Shown here: piece after piece, positions 5,776 through 10,898 of the stretch
Layout: every line of letters starts with the position of its first letter
Position numbering within the stretch: position 1 is the stretch's first letter
Source: Dehalococcoidia bacterium
GTDB lineage: Bacteria > Chloroflexota > Dehalococcoidia > SZUA-161
Direction: 5' to 3'
DNA: 10,898 bases
Assembly: GCA_030619685.1 (NCBI GenBank)
Contig: JAUXAX010000067.1
Span: 1 to 10,898, forward strand
Notes under the pieces: generated by a model
Told to the model about the DNA's origin: nothing
The model's input: the letters and a program-made list of their open reading frames with translations, nothing else
Database searches by the model: none
Made by a program: the position numbers and the translations under genes

Positions 5776-5782
5776 GAGGGAG

Positions 5783-6253
5783 ATGGTACAGAAGGAAACC
5801 TTTCTTACGCCTGAGGGGTTGGAGAAGCTGAAGGCAGAACTAGATCACCTGGAGACTGTACGGCGTCCGCAGGTTGCCGAGCAGATTCATATGGCAAAGG
5901 AGTTGGGCGGTACCGTTGACAATGCCGAGTATGACGATGCCAAGAACGAGCAGGCCTTTGTCGAGGGACGGATTCTCACCCTGGAAAACATGATCAAAAG
6001 CGCTACGCTGATTAAGGAGGGGAAGTCTCCCTCATCATTTGTTAGGCTTGGCTCAAAGGTCAGGGTTCGCAACCCAGACGGGGAAGAGGAAAACTATACT
6101 ATCGTTGGCAGTGCGGAGGCCAGTCCCAACGAGGGGAGGATTTCCAACGAGTCCCCGGTGGGCAGCGCCTTGCTGGGCAAGCGGGTGGGTGATGAGGTTG
6201 AGGCCGAGGCTCCGGCAGGCACGCTCAAGCTACAGGTGATCGCAATAGAGTAA
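5783..6253 (+). CDS. greA: Transcription elongation factor GreA (altered coiled-coil tip)
   Basis: A 156-residue secondary-channel factor that helps RNA polymerase cleave the 3' end of backtracked RNA. The N-terminal coiled coil covers about residues 8-75 (LTPEGLEKLKAELDHLETVR, VRRPQ, NAEYDDAKNEQAFVEGRI) and the FKBP-like C-terminal domain about 80-156 (VRLGSKV, YTIVGSAEA, ISNESPVGSALLGKRVGDEV). Length and layout are those of GreA. The tip reads GGTVDNAEY where Escherichia coli GreA has GDLKENAEY: the usual Asp41 position is Gly43 and the Glu44 position is Asp46. These acidic residues are the ones implicated in metal-dependent cleavage, so activity may be reduced or rely on other residues. 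It heads the greA-lysS-serS operon behind a strong promoter and a possible attenuator. Confidence 0.95.
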   Translation: MVQKETFLTPEGLEKLKAELDHLETVRRPQVAEQIHMAKELGGTVDNAEYDDAKNEQAFVEGRILTLENMIKSATLIKEGKSPSSFVRLGSKVRVRNPDGEEENYTIVGSAEASPNEGRISNESPVGSALLGKRVGDEVEAEAPAGTLKLQVIAIE

Positions 6254-6299
6254 GGGCAGGGAAGGGTAATCCCTTGACCATTGTAATCAGGCTCATGAG

Positions 6300-7790
6300 A
6301 TGGCGGACAGGAAAGAAGCGATAACCGAGCAACGCCTGGCCAAGCTCAGCAGGATTCGCAGCCACAACATTGACCCCTACCCCCACCGCTACCGCCGCAC
6401 TCACACTACCCAAGAGGCGGCAATCCTTTTCCAAGAGCAGGAGAGGAATAACGCGGAAGGCCCTGAAGTACGTGTTGCTGGCCGTATCGTTGCTCATCGA
6501 TCTATGGGGAAGGCAACCTTTCTTGATCTCAGAGATGGCTCGGGCAAAATCCAGGTGTACTTCCGCAAGAACCGCCTCAGTGGGGAGAAATATGAGTATC
6601 TCCATGATTTCGACATTGGCGACATCATCGGGGTCAGTGGCAAGGTCTTCAGGACACGTAGCGGCGAGATTACTGTTGAGGCCTCTGATTTCGCTATGCT
6701 GGCCAAGTCGCTTCAGCCGTTGCCTGAGAAATGGCACGGGCTCACGGACGTGGAGAAGCGCTATCGCCAAAGATATCTAGACCTCATCTCCAATGAGGAA
6801 GCCAGACATATCTTCGTCATACGCAGCCGCTTGATCGCCGCTATACGCCGCTTTCTTGATGAGCGTGGGTTCATTGAGGTGGAGACGCCGGTGCTGCTCC
6901 CTGTAGCCGCTGGTGCAATGGCCCGCCCTTTCTCTACTCATCATCATGCCCTGGGGCAGGACCTTTACCTGCGCATTGCCACCGAACTCCATCTCAAGCG
7001 CTTGATCATCGGCGGACTGGACAAGGTCTACGAGATCGGGCGCATCTTCCGCAACGAAGGCGTCTCTATCAAACACAACCCTGAATTCACTATGCTCGAG
7101 AGTTATGAGGCCTACGCTGACTATAACGATGTCATGGAAATGGTGGAGCAGATGGTATACCATGTCGCCCAGGAGGTTCTGGGCAGCCATGAAGTCTCTT
7201 TCGGTGAAAGCGTTATCAACCTTTCCCCTCCCTGGCGCAGGGTCAATCTTCAGGATGAGTTGCGTGAGAAATGCGGCTTTGATTTCCTCGACCAGAGATA
7301 TCGCGATTTGCCCTCCCTGCGAGGGGAGGTCATGAGGTTGGGCGTAGAGGTGGAGGAGAACATGAGTTGGGGTCGGCTGGTTGACAAGCTCCTCTCCACG
7401 TTTGTCGAGCCTACCTTGATTCAGCCCACCTTCGTTCTCGACTACCCTGTTGAGACATCTCCACTGGCAAAGACCAAGCCCGATGACCCGCGGCTGGTGG
7501 AGAGGTTCGAGGGTTTTATCGGGGGGATAGAGGTCGCCAATGCCTTCACCGAGCTCAATGATCCCGCAGAGCAGAGAAACCGCTTTGAAGAACAGGAGCG
7601 CTTGCGCAGCCTGATGGGGGACGAGGAGGTGGAGAGGCTGGATGAGGATTTCCTCACTGCCTTGGAGCATGGCATGCCGCCCACAGGGGGGTTGGGGGTA
7701 GGCATCGATAGGCTGGTGATGGCCCTAACCAACCAGCGATCGATAAGAGAGGTCATCCTGTTTCCACAGCTAAGAGCTAAAGAGAAGTAA
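6300..7790 (+). CDS. lysS: Lysyl-tRNA synthetase, class II
   Basis: Charges tRNA-Lys with lysine using ATP. The 496 residues match class II bacterial LysRS. The N-terminal OB fold that binds the anticodon covers about 57-130 (VRVAGRIVAHRSMGKATFLD, LRDGSGKIQVYF). Catalytic motif 1 is FLDERGFIEVETPVL (185-199), then AGAMARPFSTHHHALGQDLY, LRIATELHLKRLIIGG and motif 2 EIGRIFRNEGVSIKHNPEFT near 245-264. GGIEVANAFTELNDP (408-422) shapes the lysine pocket, and motif 3 GGLGVGIDRLVMAL closes the site (463-476). The ATG at 6300 has only a weak CAGG upstream, 46 bases after greA. A 5-base gap leads to serS, so the three plus-strand genes are likely one operon. No T-box or riboswitch is visible ahead of it. 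Confidence 0.96.
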   Translation: MADRKEAITEQRLAKLSRIRSHNIDPYPHRYRRTHTTQEAAILFQEQERNNAEGPEVRVAGRIVAHRSMGKATFLDLRDGSGKIQVYFRKNRLSGEKYEYLHDFDIGDIIGVSGKVFRTRSGEITVEASDFAMLAKSLQPLPEKWHGLTDVEKRYRQRYLDLISNEEARHIFVIRSRLIAAIRRFLDERGFIEVETPVLLPVAAGAMARPFSTHHHALGQDLYLRIATELHLKRLIIGGLDKVYEIGRIFRNEGVSIKHNPEFTMLESYEAYADYNDVMEMVEQMVYHVAQEVLGSHEVSFGESVINLSPPWRRVNLQDELREKCGFDFLDQRYRDLPSLRGEVMRLGVEVEENMSWGRLVDKLLSTFVEPTLIQPTFVLDYPVETSPLAKTKPDDPRLVERFEGFIGGIEVANAFTELNDPAEQRNRFEEQERLRSLMGDEEVERLDEDFLTALEHGMPPTGGLGVGIDRLVMALTNQRSIREVILFPQLRAKEK

Positions 7791-7795
7791 CGACA

Positions 7796-9055
7796 ATGCT
7801 CAACCTTCAATTGATCCGCCAAAACCCGGAGCTTGTGCGGGATTCACTGGCCAAGCGCGGAGAAGCCGCGGCCCTCGATGAAATCCTCAGTCTTGATGAG
7901 GAGAGGCGGCGGCTGATACAGGAGGTGGAGGGTCTTAGAGCAAGACGGAAGCAGGCCAGCAAGGAGATCGGCCAGATGCAGGAGAAACCCGCGGAGCTCC
8001 TCGCTGAAATGAGGGACACAGGCGAGCAAATTAAGTCTCTGGACTACGAAATTAGCCGCAATGAAGAGGAGCTAAACGACCTTTTGCTCCGAATTCCCAA
8101 CCTTGTACATCCCACTGTTCCCCTCGGCGTTGACGAAAGCGAGAACGTGGTGGTGCGAAGCTGGGGTGAGATTCGAGAATTCGACTATAAGCCCCTTCCT
8201 CACTGGGATATGGGGCCGAAGCTGGGCATCATAGACTTCGAGCGAGGGGTGAAGATATCGGGGAGTCGGTTCTATGTGCTCAGGGGCTTGGGGGCTAAGC
8301 TGCAAAGGGCGCTCATCGCCTTTATGCTTGACCTCCACATCAGTGAGCATGGCTATACCGAGGTCTATCCTCCGTTTGTGGTGAAGCAGGAATGCATGTT
8401 TGGGTCGGGAAACTTGCCCAAGTTCGCCGACAATCTCTATCACGATGCGGAGGACGATTTGTGGTTGGTGCCCACTGCTGAGGTGCCGGTGACCAATCTA
8501 CACCGCGATGAGATCCTGGAGCCGGGCACCTTGCCTTTGCACTATGTCGCCTACACCGCCTGCTTCCGCCGCGAGAGTATGTCGGCGGGCAAGGATACCA
8601 GAGGGATCAAGAGAGGACATCAATTCGATAAAGTGGAACTCTACAAATTCACTGAGCCTGATAGCTCGGATGAGGAGCTGGAGAGGATGGTAGGGGATGC
8701 CGAGGAGGTTTGCCAGAAGCTGGGCCTTCCCTCTCGGGTACTCCAGCTTTGTAGCGGCGACCTGGGATTTGCCGCCACCAAATCCTATGATATTGAAGTA
8801 TGGGCCCCTGGTTGTTTTGAATGGTTAGAGGTAAGCTCCTGCAGCAATTGCAGCGATTTTCAGGCCCGCCGGGCCAATATCCGCTACCGGCCCCAGTTGG
8901 GCGAAAAGCCCCAGTTTGTCCACACCCTGAATGGCTCTGGAGTGGCCTTGCCCCGTGTCCTCATCGCTGTTCTGGAGAACTACCAGCAGCACGATGGCAG
9001 CGTGGCGGTCCCCGAAGCACTGCGCCCCTACATGGGTGTAGAGGTTATCAGATAG
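7796..9055 (+). CDS. serS: Seryl-tRNA synthetase
   Basis: Charges tRNA-Ser, and tRNA-Sec where present, with serine. The 419 residues match bacterial SerRS. The N-terminal long coiled coil that grips the tRNA variable arm spans about residues 32-98 (LDEERRRLIQEVEGLRARRK, EEELNDLLLRIPN). The catalytic core follows: SGSRFYVLRG, GSGNLPKFADNLY, PTAEVPVTNLHRDEI, motif 2 TACFRRESMSAGKDTRGIKR with GHQFDKVELYKF (254-285), EVSSCSNCSDFQARR near 345-359 and motif 3 LNGSGVALPRVLIAVLENYQ (378-397). The ATG lies 5 bases after the lysS stop, so it probably shares the transcript and depends partly on coupling. It ends 48 bases before the convergent MFS gene. Confidence 0.96.
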   Translation: MLNLQLIRQNPELVRDSLAKRGEAAALDEILSLDEERRRLIQEVEGLRARRKQASKEIGQMQEKPAELLAEMRDTGEQIKSLDYEISRNEEELNDLLLRIPNLVHPTVPLGVDESENVVVRSWGEIREFDYKPLPHWDMGPKLGIIDFERGVKISGSRFYVLRGLGAKLQRALIAFMLDLHISEHGYTEVYPPFVVKQECMFGSGNLPKFADNLYHDAEDDLWLVPTAEVPVTNLHRDEILEPGTLPLHYVAYTACFRRESMSAGKDTRGIKRGHQFDKVELYKFTEPDSSDEELERMVGDAEEVCQKLGLPSRVLQLCSGDLGFAATKSYDIEVWAPGCFEWLEVSSCSNCSDFQARRANIRYRPQLGEKPQFVHTLNGSGVALPRVLIAVLENYQQHDGSVAVPEALRPYMGVEVIR

Positions 9056-9103
9056 GCCGTCAAGCCACTGAAACGCTCTGTCCCCAAGAGCTCAGAAGAG
9101 CCC

Positions 9104-10564
9104 CTAGGTCTTCGTAGGCAAGCTTTCGGTCGAGGCTTGTCCCCCTCGATCCACTGCCAAAAGAGAGGTCAGGGCAGCGATCCCAGCCAGTCCCGCACCC
9201 GATATGTAGGCCCAGCGCAAACCGTCCAGAAACTCCTGTATCTCGGCGGGGCTAAAGTAACCCGGATGCAGAGATGCGGCAATGGGAGCAACGTTGTACA
9301 GTACAGCCCCGGCGACAGCTATTCCGAGCACCATGCCCACATTACGCATAGCGGCCAGTACCCCTGAGGCAATACCCAGGTGCCACGGGGGAACGCTTCC
9401 CATGACGGCGCTGTTGTTTGGACTCTGGAACATGGCCACTCCCGCACCAATGAGAACCAGACGCCAGATGATGTCCCAGGCGTCGGCGGAGGCGTCCAAG
9501 CCGCTCATGAGAAAGAGGCCCAGGGCAGCGATGCACATGCCACAAACGGCAAAAACTCTCGTCCCGAAGCGATCTGAGAGGGTGCCGCTCAGAGGAGCCA
9601 CAAACAGGGTGGCTACAGGGGAAGCGGCCATTATCAAGCCGACCTTGAGTATGCTGTAGTCGAGCACGTAAATCATATAGAAGGGCGTCAAGAAGATCAG
9701 AGCAAATAGAGCCATGAAGTTGAGAAGGGCGCTCAGACTGGCGAAGCTAAACCGTCGGTTGTTGAACAGTGACAGGTCGAGCATGGGCTGTGCCGATGTT
9801 CGCTCTATCCAAAAGAACAGCACGCCAGACAGGACCGCGACTCCGAGCAGGGTAAGGGGCACGGGCGACGTCCATCCCCAGTCCTCGCCTCTGTTGGCGT
9901 AGAGGAGCAAGGTGGTCAGAAAGACGAAGCCTGTTAGAGCCCCGGCCAAATCGAGGCGCTGTCCGGGATTCGTGCTGCCCTTAGGTATGATACGGTAGCC
10001 CCAGAGTACAGCGGCGATACCGACGGGGACGTTGATGAAGAAGACGTAGCGCCAACTGAGGTATTCGGCAATTAGACCGCCAAGGGTAGGCCCGAGACCC
10101 AGGCCCACGGCGATGCTAATAGCATATATGCCCATAGCCTTACCTCGCTCGGGTGGAGGGAAAGCCGCTGTCACGATGGCGAAGCCTACGGCCATCATCA
10201 TGCCCGCCGCAAGCCCCTGCAGGGCCCTAAATGCGATTAGCATCCAGATGCTCTGCGAAAGACCGCATAAAACAGAGGTCACGGTGAAGGCGGCTAGGCC
10301 ATAGAGAAAGATCCGCTTATAGCCAACCATGTCTCCCAGTCGGCCATATAGCAAGATGAGGCAACTAATGGTCAACAGATAGACTGTCGGCACCCACTGA
10401 GCTATCGAGATCTCGGTTTTGAAGAATCTGGTTATGTCGGGGAGGACGGTGTTGACTATGCTGCCGTCCAGAGGCCCCATAAAGCTGCCCAGCATCACCG
10501 CCGATAGAATCAGCCACTTGGTTTCAAGCCGCTTTTTTGTTGCTGATGCATTGGTATCGGACAT
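9104..10564 (-). CDS. MFS drug/solute exporter, DHA2 (14-TMS, EmrB/QacA-like) family
   Basis: A 486-residue inner-membrane proton antiporter. I count about 14 hydrophobic segments, from residues 17-37 to 448-469, which places it in DHA2 rather than the 12-segment DHA1 group. Family motifs are visible: LDGSIVNTVLPDI (32-44, motif D1 with Gly for the usual Thr), GRLGDMVGYKR (74-84, motif A), RALQGLAAGM (113-122, motif B), GLGLGPTLGGLIAEYLSWR (154-172, motif C) and a second A-like GTLSDRFGTR near 327. Substrates of such pumps are usually lipophilic or cationic compounds; here they are unknown. The ATG has GGAAG about 5 bases upstream, overlapping the end of the preceding radical SAM gene region (12-base gap), so the two genes are co-transcribed. 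No membrane-fusion partner or TetR/MarR regulator is in view. Confidence 0.92.
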   Translation of the reverse strand: MSDTNASATKKRLETKWLILSAVMLGSFMGPLDGSIVNTVLPDITRFFKTEISIAQWVPTVYLLTISCLILLYGRLGDMVGYKRIFLYGLAAFTVTSVLCGLSQSIWMLIAFRALQGLAAGMMMAVGFAIVTAAFPPPERGKAMGIYAISIAVGLGLGPTLGGLIAEYLSWRYVFFINVPVGIAAVLWGYRIIPKGSTNPGQRLDLAGALTGFVFLTTLLLYANRGEDWGWTSPVPLTLLGVAVLSGVLFFWIERTSAQPMLDLSLFNNRRFSFASLSALLNFMALFALIFLTPFYMIYVLDYSILKVGLIMAASPVATLFVAPLSGTLSDRFGTRVFAVCGMCIAALGLFLMSGLDASADAWDIIWRLVLIGAGVAMFQSPNNSAVMGSVPPWHLGIASGVLAAMRNVGMVLGIAVAGAVLYNVAPIAASLHPGYFSPAEIQEFLDGLRWAYISGAGLAGIAALTSLLAVDRGGQASTESLPTKT

Positions 10565-10576
10565 TTGTGCTTCCAG

Positions 10577-10898
10577 CTACACTGCCTTTGGCCTTCGCCT
10601 TAGGGTTTCGTCCAGGCTCAAGGGCTTAGGCTCAGGAGTCACCACCTCGTACACAGTTACCACTCTCTCGAGGCCACTGAACTTATCGCGTATGTTGGCA
10701 ATCTCCTCGGGGGGTAAGGGCTTCACGGCGCAGGGCCTTAGAGGTGTGTTGACCTGTACCTCATCCGGCGATAGCTCCCTGGCTATCCTTGCCATCTCCG
10801 GAGCGCAGTCTCTATTTGCTTGGATAAACATCATCTGAAGTGCCAGCTTGCCTCTATACTCTGACCTGAAACACCTGATGCCTTGCAATATCTCATCC
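10577..10898 (-). CDS. Radical SAM protein, C-terminal part (5' end outside the window)
   Basis: About 106 C-terminal codons; the frame stays open to the right edge, so the TTG at 10888 is internal (DEILQGIRCFRSEY) rather than a start. The stretch KLALQMMFIQANRDCAPEMA followed by RIARELSPDEVQVNTPLRPC and PLPPEEIANIRDKFSGLERV resembles the last strands of the radical SAM barrel in COG0731-type Fe-S oxidoreductases, where a conserved 'lALQ.MF......' strand and 'pd.VQ.NTp.RP' strand close the fold. The CxxxCxxC cluster motif would lie upstream and cannot be checked. The reaction is unknown. It ends with SLDETLRRRPKAV, shorter than homologues with an added C-terminal domain. It is 12 bases upstream of the MFS gene on the same strand, so the exporter may handle its product, which is only a guess. 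Confidence 0.65.
   Translation of the reverse strand, partial: DEILQGIRCFRSEYRGKLALQMMFIQANRDCAPEMARIARELSPDEVQVNTPLRPCAVKPLPPEEIANIRDKFSGLERVVTVYEVVTPEPKPLSLDETLRRRPKAV

Noticed and set aside
5764..5814. Possible 16-codon upstream ORF overlapping the greA start (ATG 5764)
   Set aside because: Its ATG follows a T tract with no Shine-Dalgarno, and the strong GGAGGA downstream serves the greA ATG.
6262..6275. Small hairpin AAGGG-TAAT-CCCTT between greA and lysS
   Set aside because: Only 5 bp and no T tract, so not a terminator; it could still affect mRNA processing but nothing supports that.
6254..6299. T-box or other tRNA-sensing leader ahead of lysS/serS
   Set aside because: Only 46 and 5 bases are available before the two genes, too short for a T-box, and no specifier-loop structure is seen.
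6777..7670. Long open frame (297 codons) on the minus strand opposite lysS
   Set aside because: It is antisense to conserved catalytic motifs of LysRS, has no ribosome binding site and its translation resembles no family; it follows from the codon bias of lysS.
9056..9103. Terminator between the convergent serS and MFS genes
   Set aside because: Only 4-bp stems (GCTC/GAGC) and no T tract on either strand; no convincing terminator could be drawn.

Overview
The window is bacterial chromosome, mostly of moderate-to-high GC and densely packed with housekeeping genes. Gene content and order (nitroreductase, bS22-like peptide, holB, ricT on one strand; greA, lysS, serS on the other) suggest an environmental bacterium, possibly a Chloroflexota/Dehalococcoidia-type lineage. 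That placement is my inference; no rRNA is present to test it. The first ~1.18 kb differs: it is clearly more AT-rich, has a perfect AGGAGG ribosome binding site, and looks acquired.

Layout. (1) 2-1180, plus strand: the tail of one zinc-independent MDR oxidoreductase gene followed by a complete, closely similar second copy, a recent tandem duplication. (2) 1185-2771, minus strand: speB (agmatinase), speD (pyruvoyl-dependent decarboxylase of the AdoMet decarboxylase family) and a small MerR/excisionase-type DNA-binding protein. The speD-speB pair is a polyamine module without a visible spermidine synthase. A hairpin with a U tract separates it from the regulator gene. (3) 2896-5516, minus strand: ricT (PSP1 protein), holB (DNA polymerase III delta'), a 30-residue bS22/AURKAIP1-like ribosomal peptide gene and a nitroreductase, probably one operon. 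(4) 5517-5782: a 266-bp divergent promoter region, the longest stretch without a gene. It holds a strong sigma70-type promoter for greA, a back-to-back promoter for the nitroreductase operon, and a terminator-like hairpin with six T in the greA leader. (5) 5783-9055, plus strand: greA, lysS and serS, a transcription/translation operon. (6) 9104-10898, minus strand: a 14-TMS DHA2-type MFS exporter preceded by the 3' end of a radical SAM protein that runs off the window.

No tRNA, rRNA, CRISPR array, IS element or integrase was seen. The points most worth a second look are the greA leader attenuator, the loss of the usual catalytic aspartate at the GreA coiled-coil tip, the 30-codon bS22-like gene, and the possibility that the SpeD homologue makes agmatine for the adjacent agmatinase rather than decarboxylating AdoMet.
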